A DNA stretch of 64,000 bases from the NCBI GenBank assembly GCA_963844235.1, contig CAWJNF010000001.1:62001-126000 (forward strand), read 5' to 3'. Of this stretch, positions 47,119 through 58,530 are shown piece by piece (position 1 is the stretch's first letter; each line of letters starts with the position of its first letter). The stretch comes from CAWJNF01 sp963844235 (GTDB lineage Bacteria; Actinomycetota; Thermoleophilia; Gaiellales; Gaiellaceae). The position numbers and the translations under genes were made by a program. The notes beneath the pieces are model-generated. The model was not told the DNA's origin. It searched no databases and saw nothing but the letters and a program-made list of their open reading frames with translations.

Positions 47119-48578
47119 GGCGATGCCTCAACGACCGTGGACGACGCGTCGGTGACCTCGGCGATGATGTACGTGCTCGGCTGGCCGCCGAAGCTGTGGT
47201 CGGTGATGCCGGCGGGCCAGAAGCTGAGGAAGAGAAGGACGGCCACCACGGGCATGAGCACGGCGACCTCGTGCGCCCGTAGGTCGAGGGCGCGATCGTG
47301 GACGGCCGGGCCCTTCTCCTCGTGCAGCGCCGCCGAGATCGCGCGCAGCATGTACATGGCGGCGAGCACGATGGCGATCGCGCCGACGACGGCCCAGCCC
47401 CAGCCAACCGTGAAGATGCCGTTGAGGATCAGGAACTCGGCGGCGAACGCCGAGGAGCCGGGCACCGCGAGGGCGATCACCCCGAGCGTGATCAGGATCG
47501 TCGCCAGGATGGGTCTCCCGCGCGCCATGCCGCCGAGCTGCGCAAACTGGCCGGTCGCGGTGCGGCGCTCGATGTAGCCCGCCAGCAGGAACAGGCCCGC
47601 CGAGATGAGGCCGTGGTTGATCATCTGGAGCAGCGCGCCCTGAACGCCGGAGTCGTTGACGGCAAAGAGCCCGATCAGGATCAGGCACATCTGCGCCAGG
47701 CTCGAGTATGCGATCACGCCGCGGAAGTCGGGGGCCCGGAAGGCGAGCAGCGAGCCGTAGACGAGCCCGATCGTGGCGAGCACGAGAATCGTGTCGCGCA
47801 TCGTCTCCACGGGCTCGGGAAAGATCGGTAGGGCGATACGGAGGAAGCCGTAGGCCGCGGTCTTCGAGATGACCCCCGAGAGGATCGCGGCGACCTCCGG
47901 GGAGCTTTGGCGGTAGGCGTCGGGCAGCCAGCCGTGGAAAGGCCACAGGGGCGCTTTGATGCCGAATGCGATCGCGAAGCCGAGGAACATGGCGACGCTT
48001 CCGCTCGTCCCCATCTGCGTCAGGTCGAACGTGCCCTGCGACAGCCCGAGCGCGACGATCGAGACGAGCATGAGGAGCGACCCGACCATCGTGTAGATGA
48101 CGAACTTGATCGTCGCCGCCCGGGAGTTCGCGCCTCCCCAGACCCCGATGAGGACGTAGAGCGGGATCAGCATGAGCTCGAAGAAGACGTAGAAGAGCAG
48201 CAGGTCCTGAGCGGCGAAGACCCCGACCGTCGCGCCGACGAGGACGAGCATGAGCCCGAAGTAGGCCCGGGCGTGCTCGCGTCCGGCGCGCAGCCCGTAG
48301 GCGATCGCAAGCGCCCCGACCCCGACGGTCAGGCCCACCAGCCAGAGGGAGAAGTCGTAGAGGCCGACCTTGTACGAGACGCCGAGATCCTGGAACCAGA
48401 CCGCGGTCGTCTCGTACTGGAGCCCCGGCGCTCCGTAGTCGAAGTCGACGACGGCCGCGATCCAGAGGCCGACCTCGCCGACGGCGACGCCGAGTGCAAA
48501 CAGCCCGGGTTTTCGCCAGGGCAGGAGCCAGACGAGCAGGCCGCCGGCGATGGGGACGAAGATCAGCCAGTTCGCCAC
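47115..48578 (-). CDS. nuoM: NADH-quinone oxidoreductase subunit M
   Basis: Antiporter-like proton-pumping subunit, 487 residues. Shows YVFFELMLIPLYVLIGVWGG, FGIKAPLWPFHGWLPDAYRQSSPEVAAILSGVISKTAAYGF with the pump lysine, and FRGVIAYSSLAQMCLILIGLF. GTG start; the upstream gene is nuoL (14 bases). Confidence 0.96.
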   Translation of the reverse strand: MANWLIFVPIAGGLLVWLLPWRKPGLFALGVAVGEVGLWIAAVVDFDYGAPGLQYETTAVWFQDLGVSYKVGLYDFSLWLVGLTVGVGALAIAYGLRAGREHARAYFGLMLVLVGATVGVFAAQDLLLFYVFFELMLIPLYVLIGVWGGANSRAATIKFVIYTMVGSLLMLVSIVALGLSQGTFDLTQMGTSGSVAMFLGFAIAFGIKAPLWPFHGWLPDAYRQSSPEVAAILSGVISKTAAYGFLRIALPIFPEPVETMRDTILVLATIGLVYGSLLAFRAPDFRGVIAYSSLAQMCLILIGLFAVNDSGVQGALLQMINHGLISAGLFLLAGYIERRTATGQFAQLGGMARGRPILATILITLGVIALAVPGSSAFAAEFLILNGIFTVGWGWAVVGAIAIVLAAMYMLRAISAALHEEKGPAVHDRALDLRAHEVAVLMPVVAVLLFLSFWPAGITDHSFGGQPSTYIIAEVTDASSTVVEASP

Positions 48579-48591
48579 GCCATCTCCCTAG

Positions 48592-50496
48592 TTACCTCAC
48601 CAGGATGAAGACGAGGACGATGACGGCCGCTGCAAGCGCCACGAGGATGGCGTAGGACCGCAGGATGCCCGTCTGGACAGCGGCGAGACGGTGGCCGAGC
48701 GCGCGCACCCCGTCGGCGATCCCACCGGCGGAGCCGAGGACGATCGGAGCCTCGACCGCCCGGCCGAGGAAGAGCGCCAGCCGGTTCGCCGGCCGGTAGA
48801 AGAGAGCGTCGTAGGCCTCGTCGAAGTAGAGCTTGTGCTCGAGCGTCCGAGCCACCCCGGCGAAGCGTGCGCGCAGCCGCGCCGGCGCGTCGCTCGCCTG
48901 ACCCCAGTAGCGCCAGGCGATCAGGATCCCGATGAGCGCGACGCTCACCGAGACCACCGGCGAGACCACCTCCATCCACCCCTCCGGCTCCACCAGCGGC
49001 GGAGCGACCGGCTCGAGGAAGGTCTCCACCGACGCCCAGCCGCCGGGCACCTGGGTCCAGCCGCCGATCACCGAGAGAACCGTGAGCACGGCGACGGGCC
49101 ACATCATCGCCAGAGGCCCTTCGAAACGCTCTTTGTGCAGGTGGTGCTGGACGTGGTCGGACTTCTTGCCCCGGAAGACGACGAACAGCAATCGGAAGGA
49201 GTAGACAGCCGTCAGGAACGAGCCGGCGATCCCCATCGCGAAGAGGATCACGCCGAGCGTTCCGGCGGCGAGAGCGTTCGCGAGGATCGCGTCCTTCGAG
49301 AAGAAGCCCGCGAACGGCGGGATCGCGGCGAGCGACAGCGTGCCGATCAGGAACGCCTGCGCCGTGCGGGGCAGCTCGCGGCCGAGCCCGCCCATCCTGC
49401 GGATGTCCTGCTCGCCCGAGAGCGCGTGGATGACGACTCCCGCCGTCATGAAGAGCAGCGCCTTGAAGAACGCGTGCGTCATGAGGTGGAACATCCCGAC
49501 GCCGTAGGCGCCGAGCCCCGCGGCGACGAACATGTAGCCGATCTGGCTCATGGTGGAGTACGCGATCACGCGCTTGATATCCGTCTGCACGAGCGCGATG
49601 AGGCCCGCGGCGAGCAGGGTCACGCCTCCGAGCACGGCGGCCGTGTGCAGCACGTCCGGCGCCAGCTCGAAGAGGAATCCGGTGCGCGCGATGAGGTAGA
49701 CCCCGGCGGTCACCATCGTCGCTGCGTGGATGAGGGCGGAGACCGGCGTCGGGCCCTCCATTGCATCCGGAAGCCACGTGTGGAGCGGCACCTGGGCGGA
49801 CTTCGCGACGGCTCCCCCCAAAAGGCCGAGCGCGATGATCGTCGCCTGTGTCTGCGAGAGATCGAGCTGGACCGGTGACTCGGCCCCGAGCCAGAAGAAA
49901 TCGACCTGGCCGGTCTGCTGGATGAGCAGGAAGAGCGCGATGGCGAACGTTGCGTCGCCGAAGGCGTTCATGATGAACGCCTTCTTGCCGGCTCGGACGG
50001 CGCTCGTGCGCTGGTGCCAGAAGTTGATCAGCAGGTAGGAGGAGAGGCCGACCATGCCCCAGCCGGCGAGCAGGAACAGCAGGTTGCCGGCCTGGACGAG
50101 CAGGAGCATGGAGAACACGAAGAGCGCCTTGTAGGCGTGGTAGCGTCGCTCCTCGTCGTCACCCTTCATGTAGCCGACGGCGTACGAGAGGATCAGGAAG
50201 CCGACGCCCGAGACGACGAGCATCATGAAGACGGACAGCGGGTCGATGACGATGTCGAAGCCGACGTTCAGGTCGCCGGCCGAGAGCCAGGTCCAGAGCG
50301 TCGAGACGTGGACGCGCTCCTCCGGATCCTCGGTGAGGAGCTCCGCGAAGGCGTAGGCCGCGGCCACGAACGACACGCCGACGCTGCCGGCCGCCAGCAA
50401 ACCGGCCAGGCGGCGGCTGATCCGGTTCCCGGCGAGGGCGATCGCCACGACGGCGGCCGCCGGAGCGAAGAGCGTGATCCAGGCCGCGGCGACCAG
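48592..50496 (-). CDS. nuoL: NADH-quinone oxidoreductase subunit L; probable CTG start
   Basis: Largest antiporter-like subunit of complex I, about 634 residues, with a C-terminal lateral-helix region. Motifs are WGMVGLSSYLLINFWHQR, AKSAQVPLHTWLPDAMEGPTPVSALIHAATMVTAGVYL and DIKRVIAYSTMSQIGYMF. The first canonical start is GTG 50446-50448, but it lies inside the first transmembrane helix. Sixteen codons upstream, in frame, a CTG at 50494-50496 begins one base after the nuoK stop and restores AAAWITLFAPAAAVVAIAL. I use that start, with caution. Confidence 0.92.
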   Translation of the reverse strand: MVAAAWITLFAPAAAVVAIALAGNRISRRLAGLLAAGSVGVSFVAAAYAFAELLTEDPEERVHVSTLWTWLSAGDLNVGFDIVIDPLSVFMMLVVSGVGFLILSYAVGYMKGDDEERRYHAYKALFVFSMLLLVQAGNLLFLLAGWGMVGLSSYLLINFWHQRTSAVRAGKKAFIMNAFGDATFAIALFLLIQQTGQVDFFWLGAESPVQLDLSQTQATIIALGLLGGAVAKSAQVPLHTWLPDAMEGPTPVSALIHAATMVTAGVYLIARTGFLFELAPDVLHTAAVLGGVTLLAAGLIALVQTDIKRVIAYSTMSQIGYMFVAAGLGAYGVGMFHLMTHAFFKALLFMTAGVVIHALSGEQDIRRMGGLGRELPRTAQAFLIGTLSLAAIPPFAGFFSKDAILANALAAGTLGVILFAMGIAGSFLTAVYSFRLLFVVFRGKKSDHVQHHLHKERFEGPLAMMWPVAVLTVLSVIGGWTQVPGGWASVETFLEPVAPPLVEPEGWMEVVSPVVSVSVALIGILIAWRYWGQASDAPARLRARFAGVARTLEHKLYFDEAYDALFYRPANRLALFLGRAVEAPIVLGSAGGIADGVRALGHRLAAVQTGILRSYAILVALAAAVIVLVFILVR

Positions 50497-50497
50497 T

Positions 50498-50806
50498 TCA
50501 GCCCCTCAGCGTGCTGAGCTGGTCGACGTCCAGCTCGACCTTCCGCCGGGACATCGCCACGATCAGGCCGAGGCCGACGACGACCTCGGCCGCGGCGACG
50601 ATCATCACGGTGAGTGCGAAGATCTGGCCGGCGCCGTTCCCGGTCTGGCGGGCGAACGCGATCAGGGCCAGGTTGCCCGCGTTCAGCATGATCTCGAGCG
50701 CGAGGAGGACGATCAACGGGCTGCGCCGCACGAGCACGCCGACGGTGCCCGTCGCGAACAGGATCACGGAGACGATCAGGTACGTGGCAATGCCGGGCCC
50801 GAGCAT
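50498..50806 (-). CDS. nuoK: NADH-quinone oxidoreductase subunit K
   Basis: A 102-residue, three-helix membrane subunit. Contains RRSPLIVLLALEIMLNAGNLALIAFAR with the conserved membrane glutamate, and MIVAAAEVVVGLGLIVAM with the second. Its ATG shares a base with the nuoJ stop. Confidence 0.95.
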   Translation of the reverse strand: MLGPGIATYLIVSVILFATGTVGVLVRRSPLIVLLALEIMLNAGNLALIAFARQTGNGAGQIFALTVMIVAAAEVVVGLGLIVAMSRRKVELDVDQLSTLRG

Positions 50807-51405
50807 CAGTGGGTCACCGCCTCACCCGACGGAAGCTGTACCTCCCCGTCCGTCTCGGCGTCGCGGCGGCGGGCGTGGGAGCCGAGCACGACGCCGCCGA
50901 GAGCCCCGACCAGCAGGACGAAGGACGTGACCTCGAACGCGAGCAGGTAGTCGGACAGGAAGAGCCCGCCGATCTCGCCAGGGCTGCCGAAGGAGCTCGT
51001 GATCTCCGCCGGTGTCGAGAGCTCGCCGCCGGCCTCCAGCCCGATCACGACGCCGATCTCGACGAGGATCGCCCCAGCGGCGGCGATCGCCGCGACACGG
51101 GCGAGCGATCGGCCTCCCGCAAAGGGTGCATCCGCCCTGCCGCCGAGGTAGGCGATGACGAAGAGGAACATCACCATGACCGCTCCGGCGTACACGAGCA
51201 CCTGGGCCGCCGCCACGAACTCGGCTGAGAGCAACAGGTAGAGCACGGCAAGCGAGCCGAGGTTGAGGATGAGGGCGAGCGCGCTGTAGAACGGGTTCTG
51301 GAAGAGCACGACCGCGAAGCCGGAGCCGAGCAGGGCGAGGGCGGCGACCACCCAGACGATCCAGACGAGGACCTCGCCGGCCGTGGACGCGAGGATCAGC
51401 GACAC
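50806..51405 (-). CDS. nuoJ: NADH-quinone oxidoreductase subunit J
   Basis: A 199-residue membrane subunit with five helices, including FQNPFYSALALILNLGSLAVLYLLLSAEFVAAAQVLVYAGAVMVMFLFVI, the NuoJ signature with the pi-bulge helix. A charged C-terminal tail follows. GTG start. A perfect GTAGGGGC palindrome lies in the 61 bases between nuoI and nuoJ. Confidence 0.95.
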   Translation of the reverse strand: MSLILASTAGEVLVWIVWVVAALALLGSGFAVVLFQNPFYSALALILNLGSLAVLYLLLSAEFVAAAQVLVYAGAVMVMFLFVIAYLGGRADAPFAGGRSLARVAAIAAAGAILVEIGVVIGLEAGGELSTPAEITSSFGSPGEIGGLFLSDYLLAFEVTSFVLLVGALGGVVLGSHARRRDAETDGEVQLPSGEAVTH

Positions 51406-51423
51406 GCGCCTCGTCCTCCGTGG

Positions 51424-51451
51424 GTAGGGGCCGGATATATCCGGCCCCTAC
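51424..51451. repeat. GTAGGGGC-family copy inside the nuo operon
   Basis: A perfect 28-bp palindrome identical to 26784-26811, located between nuoI and nuoJ. Transcribed, it would form a 14-bp hairpin within the polycistronic message. Confidence 0.92.
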
Positions 51452-51466
51452 ATGGGGTCGTCCTTG

Positions 51467-51961
51467 TCACGATTCGACCTTCCAGACCGGCTCCGGCGTG
51501 TCGTAGAGCTCCGGGTCGGCGACCGGAACCTGCTTGATCGGCGGCTCGAGCAGCATGTCCTTCGTGTAGATGAGGTCGTCGCGCGAGTACTCCGCGAGCT
51601 CGAACTCGTTGCCGAGCGTGATCGCGTCGAACGGGCACGCGAGCTCGCAGTAGCCGCAGAAGATGCAGCGCGACAGGTTGATCTCGTAGATCCGCGCGTA
51701 CCGCTCACCGGGCGACACGCGGTCTTCCGGGTCGTTCTCGTCGGCGACGACGCGGATGCAGTCGGCCGGGCAGGCCGCGGCGCAGAGCGAGCAGCCGACG
51801 CACTTCTCCAGGCCGTTCTCGTGACGGTGCAGCCGGTGGCGGCCGCGGAAGCGCGGGTACATCGGCCGCTTGTACTCGGGGTACTGCTGCGTGATCGGCT
51901 TCCGGAACAGCTGGCGGAAGGTGACGGCGAAGCCCTTGGGTGTCTTCAGCGGGTTCGGCAT
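51467..51961 (-). CDS. nuoI: NADH-quinone oxidoreductase subunit I (two [4Fe-4S])
   Basis: Peripheral-arm ferredoxin-like subunit, 164 residues. Two cluster motifs: CVGCSLCAAACPADCI and CIFCGYCELACPFDAI (clusters N6a and N6b). The N-terminus PKGFAVTFRQLFRKPITQQYPE is typical. ATG start 10 bases after nuoH. Confidence 0.96.
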   Translation of the reverse strand: MPNPLKTPKGFAVTFRQLFRKPITQQYPEYKRPMYPRFRGRHRLHRHENGLEKCVGCSLCAAACPADCIRVVADENDPEDRVSPGERYARIYEINLSRCIFCGYCELACPFDAITLGNEFELAEYSRDDLIYTKDMLLEPPIKQVPVADPELYDTPEPVWKVES

Positions 51962-51971
51962 GCGTCAATCA

Positions 51972-52964
51972 CTAGTCGACGGCGACCACGAGGATGGCGG
52001 TCACGAGCGCGTTCAGCGTCGCGATGGGGAGCAGAACCTTCCAGCCGAAGCGCATGAGCTGGTCGTAGCGGAGGCGGGGAAGCGTGGCGCGGATCCAGAT
52101 GAAGATTGCGATGGCGATGACGAGCTTGATCACGAACCAGATCGGGCCGGGCAATCCGGGGCCGCCCCAGCCGCCGAAGAACAGCGTGATCCCGAGCGCG
52201 GACAGCGTCAGCATGTTCGCGTACTCGGCGAGCTGGAAGAGGCCCCAGCGCATCCCGCCGTACTCGGTGTGGTAGCCGGCCACGAGCTCGGACTCGGCCT
52301 CGGGCAGGTCGAAGGGCGCACGGTTCGTCTCCGCGATGCCGGACACGAAGAACACGAGGAAGCCGATGAACTGCGGTCCGGCGAACCAGATCGTCTCCTG
52401 CTGCTTCTCGGCGATCGTGACGAGCGACAGCGAGCCTGCCATCAGCACGACCCCGAGCACGGAGAGCGCCAGCGAGACTTCGTAGGAGACGAGCTGCGCG
52501 CAGGTTCGCATCGAGCCGAGCAGCGAGTACTTCGAGTTGCTCGCCCAGCCCCCGACGATGAAGCCGTAGATGCCGATGGAGCCGAGCGCGAACACGAGCA
52601 CGAGGGCGATCGGGACGTCCGTAACCCAGCCGGTTACGTCGTAGCCGCCGATCTCCCATTGCGGCCCCCAGGGGATCACGCTGAACGTCGTCAGCGCCGT
52701 GAACACGGCCACGACCGGCGCCAGCACGAAGAGCACGTCGACGCCGGTCTCGGGCAGGAAGCTCTCCTTGCGGATCATCTTGACGAGGTCGGCGATCGGC
52801 TGGAGCAGCCCGTAGGGGCCGGCGCGGTTGGGGCCGTAGCGAAGCTGCATGCGGCCGATGAGCTTGCGCTCGAGCCAGGTGACATACGCGACCGCGAGCA
52901 GCAGCACGTTGATGACGACGAGCACCTTCGGCACATCGATCCACCACGGCTGATTCAGTTCCAT
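51972..52964 (-). CDS. nuoH: NADH-quinone oxidoreductase subunit H
   Basis: Quinone-site membrane subunit, 330 residues, about eight helices. Motifs are WLERKLIGRMQLRYGPNRAGPYGLLQPIADLVKMIRKE, ALGSIGIYGFIVGGWASNSKYSLLGSMRTCAQLVSYEVSL and ETNRAPFDLPEAESELVAGYHTEYGGMRWGLF. All are conserved quinone-chamber sequences. ATG start, 55 bases after nuoG. Confidence 0.96.
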   Translation of the reverse strand: MELNQPWWIDVPKVLVVINVLLLAVAYVTWLERKLIGRMQLRYGPNRAGPYGLLQPIADLVKMIRKESFLPETGVDVLFVLAPVVAVFTALTTFSVIPWGPQWEIGGYDVTGWVTDVPIALVLVFALGSIGIYGFIVGGWASNSKYSLLGSMRTCAQLVSYEVSLALSVLGVVLMAGSLSLVTIAEKQQETIWFAGPQFIGFLVFFVSGIAETNRAPFDLPEAESELVAGYHTEYGGMRWGLFQLAEYANMLTLSALGITLFFGGWGGPGLPGPIWFVIKLVIAIAIFIWIRATLPRLRYDQLMRFGWKVLLPIATLNALVTAILVVAVD

Positions 52965-53019
52965 GGAAACCTCCGCTCTGCTCGGGTTTCCATGGAGGTG
53001 AGGGCGGCGTCAGCAGTCG

Positions 53020-55208
53020 TCACGCGATCCTCACCACTTCGATCGCCTCGTCGAGGCCGACGGCATGCTCGCTCGCGACTCGGGCGACGCCGTCCAGCAG
53101 CCGGCGGTTCACCTTCACCGTCAGTGTCCGCGCGGTGCCGTTCGAGCCGACGCTCACCGCATCGCCCGTCCATACCCCGTGGGTCTTCGCGTCGGCGGCG
53201 GAGAGCTCGATCTCGGCGAGCGGTCGCTGGAACGCGAGCTGCGGGACGCGCTCGACCGCCGGGCCGGCGAAGAGCGGCCGATAGGGCAGGAGCCGGAGGC
53301 CGCCGCCGTTCGCCGGCTCAGGCGGTGTCACCGGCGCCGCGGCCGTCGCTGCGGTTCGAGGCGGGAGCGACGCCTGCTCCTCCACGGGCACGTTCGGCCA
53401 GGGAGTGACGTCGATACCGAAGCGCTGCGCGAGGAGAGCGAAGAGCTCGAGCTCGTCGGGGGCGTTCCGGGTGACGGCCCGACGCTGGCGCTGCACTCGC
53501 CCTTCGAGGTTCGTCGTCGTGCCCTCCCGCTCGAGGTACGACGTTCCCGGGAGGACGACATGGGACTGGCCGGTCACCTCGGTCATGAACATCGACGTCG
53601 AGATGACGAAGCGTGCCCGTTCGGCGAGCGGCACGGCGCGCGGGTCGGCGAGCGCCTCGTCCCCGGACACGATCAGCGCACCGAGCTCGGTGTCGTCCGT
53701 CGGCTCGCCACCACGGCCGTCGCCGGCCTCCCGCCACGCCGCGGCGACGCCGCGCCCGTTCGGCGTGCGCGGGATCCAGTACGCGCCGGAGCCCTCGCCG
53801 AGGCCGAGCGCGGCCGCAAGCGCCGCCAGGTGCTCACCGCCGGTCGGGTCGTCGTCCGACCAGACGAGGGCGACTCGGTCTGCTCCGCGCAGGCGCCGGC
53901 CGAGCTCGCGCAGCTCGTCGCTCGAGGGGCTCTCCGCGCGCAGCTCCGAGCACACCCAGCCGGCGGACCGCGGGGCCACGGCGATCGAGCCGGCCGGATG
54001 GATGGTGACGACCTCGGCACCCCCGCGACGAGCTGCGCGGAGCCAGAGATCGACGACTGGAGCACGCTCGACCACGGGGTGGTCGCCGATCACGACGCAG
54101 ATCTCGGCCGAGCCGATTGCGGCCAGCGGGGCCCGGTAGCCGTCGAGCGCAGGATGCGGGTCGTCGGGAAGGACGGCGAGATCGGAGCCGGCGCCCTGGC
54201 GCACGAGCCGGGCGATCGCCTCCGCTTGCTCGCATGTCTCCGAGCCGGAGAAGACGACGGCGACGGAGCTCCCGGCGAGGCGCAGCCCCGACTCGGCGGC
54301 GTCGAGCGCCACCTCGTACGACACTTCGGAGAGCCCTCGTCGCGGTAGCCGCACGAGGGGCGCCGTCAGGCGGTCTGGAGCCCGGAGGTGGTCGTGAGCG
54401 AAGCGCCCCTTGTCGCAGATCCAGCCCTCGTCGATCTCCGGGTGGTTGCGCGAGAGGATCCGCGCGACCTTGCCCTCGCGGGTCGTCGCCCACGTGTTGC
54501 AGCCGACGGGGCAGAGGCCGCACACGGTCGGCACGTTCTGGATCTCCCACGGCCTCCCGCGGAACCGGTACACGGTCGACGTCAGCGCGCCGACCGGGCA
54601 CAGCTCGACGACGTTACCCGAGAAGTGAGCTCTGTAGGGCTCGTCCTCGAAGGTGGCGATGTAGGAGTTCGCCCCGCGCTCGAGCGCCACGAGCTGTCCG
54701 TCCTCGGCCACCTGCTCGGAGAAGCGCGTGCAGCGGTAGCAGAGGATGCAGCGCTCCCGGTCCAGAGCGATGAGCGGCGAGATGGGGATCGGCTTGTCGA
54801 ACGTCCGCTTGGGAAAGGCCATTCGCGTCGCGCCGGGCCCGTAGCGGAACGTGAGGTCCTGCAGTGGGCACTCGCCGCCCTTGTCGCAGTCCGGGCAGTC
54901 GAGCGGGTGGTTGAGGAGGATGAACTCGAGGACGGCGTTCTGGCCCTCTGCGGACTGCTTGCTCGTCGCGGCGGTGCGGACGACAAGGCCGTCCTGGGCC
55001 GTCAGCGTGCAGCCCGCCTGCAGCTTCGGCAAACCCTCGACCTCGACCAGGCACATCCGGCACGCGCCGAGGGGCGGTCCCACTCGCGGCTCGTAGCAGA
55101 AGACGGGTATCTCGATGCCCACCGAGGCGGCCGTCTCCACGATCCCGGAGCCCTTCGCCACCCGGATCTCGCGGCCGTCGATCGTGACGGTCACCAGCTC
55201 GGTCGCGC

Positions 55209-55212
<4 letters not shown>
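53020..55212 (-). CDS. nuoG: NADH-quinone oxidoreductase subunit G (includes N7 cluster motif)
   Basis: Fe-S electron-wire subunit, 730 residues. The [2Fe-2S] ferredoxin domain has CYEPRVGPPLGACRMCLVEVE. It is followed by the HPLDCPDCDKGGECPLQDL motif and CILCYRCTRFSEQV. Then comes CGLCPVGC with the fourth cysteine 28 residues on (WICDKGRF), a C-x2-C-x3-C-x27-C pattern that binds the off-path N7 cluster in E. coli and Thermus. The C-terminal molybdopterin-oxidoreductase-like domain lacks cofactor residues, as usual. ATG overlaps the nuoF stop (ATGA). Confidence 0.95.
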
Positions 55213-56553
<1,341 letters not shown>

Positions 56554-56564
<11 letters not shown>

Positions 56565-57144
56565 CGCCGATCTCCTCGCCCTTGTCTTCGCCGTTCTCCT
56601 CGACCCCGCGCAGCTCGGAGACGATCTCGGGGACGTCGTCGGCCGTGACGGGCTCGCGGTAGCGGTGGTCGACGACGACGACCGGCGCCCAGGAGCAGCC
56701 GCCGGCGCACTCCAGCGTGCGCAGCGTGATCGCACCGTCCGGCGTGGTCTCTCCCGCTGCGATGCCGAGCTCGCGCTCGAACGCCTCGAGCGTCTGCTGG
56801 GCGCCGACGAGAGCGCAGGAGATGTTCGTGCAGATCTCGACGAGGTGCTCCCCGATCGGCTCGAGGTGGAACATGTCGTAGAAGCTCGCGACTGCCTGGC
56901 AGTAGGCCGGGGTGAGCTCGAGCGCTTCGGCGACCTCGCGAAAGGCCTGCGGCGGCAGCCAGCCGTAGCGTTCCTGCGCGAGGCGCAGGGCGGGCAGCAC
57001 GGCCGACCGCCGCACGGGGTACTGGTCGGCGATGACCTGGATCTCGTCATAAGATCGGCTCTCACGTCCCTGGTCACTCGGGCTCCCACCCGACGGAGCT
57101 GGGTTCCGCCCAGGCTCCCGCCGCTGGCGGGCAGGATGCAGCAC
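56554..57144 (-). CDS. nuoE: NADH-quinone oxidoreductase subunit E ([2Fe-2S])
   Basis: Thioredoxin-like [2Fe-2S] subunit, 196 residues. Cluster ligands are CTNISC and, later, CAGGC (cluster N1a). The core helix YPVRRSAVLPALRLAQERYGWLP begins about 40 residues in. The only canonical start is GTG 57142-57144, giving an unusual 32-residue basic extension rich in Pro, Gly and Arg; an ATC near YDEIQ could be the true start. It lies 93 bases after nuoD. Confidence 0.92.
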
Positions 57145-57237
57145 TCGCGCCGCTGCCCGTACCCGCTCGTACTGTGCTGCGCGTCGCTCGCTTGCCTCCT
57201 TTGCCAGCCGCGGGCGAGGAACGTGAGAGATCCGCCA

Positions 57238-58527
57238 TCATCGATCTACATCCCCCATGACCGGGTCGAGCGAGGCCGCGATCGCGATCAGGTCGGCGAT
57301 CAGCGAGTCGTTCAGGCAGGTGGCGGTCACCTCGAGCGCGACGAGGGACGGGGCCCGGAAGTGGACGCGCCACGGCCTCGGGCCCCCGTCGGAGACGAGG
57401 TAGCAGCCGAGCTCGCCGCGGGCCGACTCGATCGTGACGTACACCTCGCCCTCGGGCACCCGATAGCCCTCGGTTACGAGCTTGAAGTGATGGATGAGAC
57501 TCTCCATCGAGGTGTGCAGCTCGTGGCGGGGAGGCAGCACGACCTTGCGGTCGTCCGCGATCCAGGGCCCGTCGGGCATTCCGTCGAGGCATTGCTGGAC
57601 GATGCGCGCCGACTGGCGCATCTCGTCCATGTGCACCTTGTAGCGCGCATAGACGTCACCCTCCGGGTAGACGGGGACGTCGAAGTCGAGCTCCGGATAG
57701 GCGAGGTATGGCTGTTGCTTCCGCAGGTCCCAGTCGACGCCTGATGCGCGCAGCATCGGGCCGGATTGGCCCATGGCGATCGCATCCTCGGCCGACAGCA
57801 GGCCGACACCTCGCGTGCGCTCGAGGAAGATGACGTTGTTGTCGAAGAGGGCCTCGTACTCGTCGACCCGCCTCGGCATCACTTCGACGAAGCGGCGGCA
57901 TTCGTCGGCGAAGCCGATCGGGACGTCCTCGGCGAGGCCGCCGGCCTGGAAGTAGCGCGTGTGCATGCGCACGCCCGTCACCATCTCGAACAGGTCGAGG
58001 ATGAGGTCGCGCTCGCGGAAGCAGTACCAGAAGATCGAGATCGCTCCCAGCTCGAGCCCGGTCGTCCCCAGCCAGACGAGATGCGAATGGAGCCGGGTCA
58101 GCTCCGCCAGCAGGGTTCGCATCCACACGGCCTTCGGCGGCACGTCGATGCCGAGCAGCTTCTCGATCGCCATCACGAAGACGAGCTCGTTCTGCTGGAA
58201 GTTGAGGTAGTCCATGCGCGCCGGATACGTGATGGCCTTCCAGTACGTCTTCTGCTCCATGTTCTTCTCGAAGCCCGTGTGCAGGTAGCCGATCACCGCG
58301 CGCACGCCGACGACCGTCTCGCCGTCGAGCGACACGACGAGGCGGAGCACGCCGTGGGTCGACGGGTGGTTGGGCCCGAAGTTCACGGTCATGACGTCGC
58401 CCGACGCCTCCAGCTCGGGTGGGACGAGCAGGATCGTCGGGATCGGCTGCGGGATCCGCGAGCCCTCGTAGAGCGGCGGCGTGGCGCTGAGGTCCGTGGC
58501 GAATGGGCTCGCCGCGTGCGTCGCCAC
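57238..58527 (-). CDS. nuoD: NADH-quinone oxidoreductase subunit D (49 kDa, quinone site)
   Basis: A 429-residue subunit related to the large subunit of NiFe hydrogenases. It shows NFGPNHPSTHGVLRLVVSLDGE with the quinone-site histidine, YLHTGFEKNMEQKTYWKAITYPARMDYL and the C-terminal ESARGELGCYLVSDGG...RPWRVHFRAPSLVALE, with the closing SLDPVMGDVDR. GTG start. A 169-bp inverted-repeat element separates it from nuoC. Confidence 0.96.
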   Translation of the reverse strand: MATHAASPFATDLSATPPLYEGSRIPQPIPTILLVPPELEASGDVMTVNFGPNHPSTHGVLRLVVSLDGETVVGVRAVIGYLHTGFEKNMEQKTYWKAITYPARMDYLNFQQNELVFVMAIEKLLGIDVPPKAVWMRTLLAELTRLHSHLVWLGTTGLELGAISIFWYCFRERDLILDLFEMVTGVRMHTRYFQAGGLAEDVPIGFADECRRFVEVMPRRVDEYEALFDNNVIFLERTRGVGLLSAEDAIAMGQSGPMLRASGVDWDLRKQQPYLAYPELDFDVPVYPEGDVYARYKVHMDEMRQSARIVQQCLDGMPDGPWIADDRKVVLPPRHELHTSMESLIHHFKLVTEGYRVPEGEVYVTIESARGELGCYLVSDGGPRPWRVHFRAPSLVALEVTATCLNDSLIADLIAIAASLDPVMGDVDR

Positions 58528-58530
58528 GCC

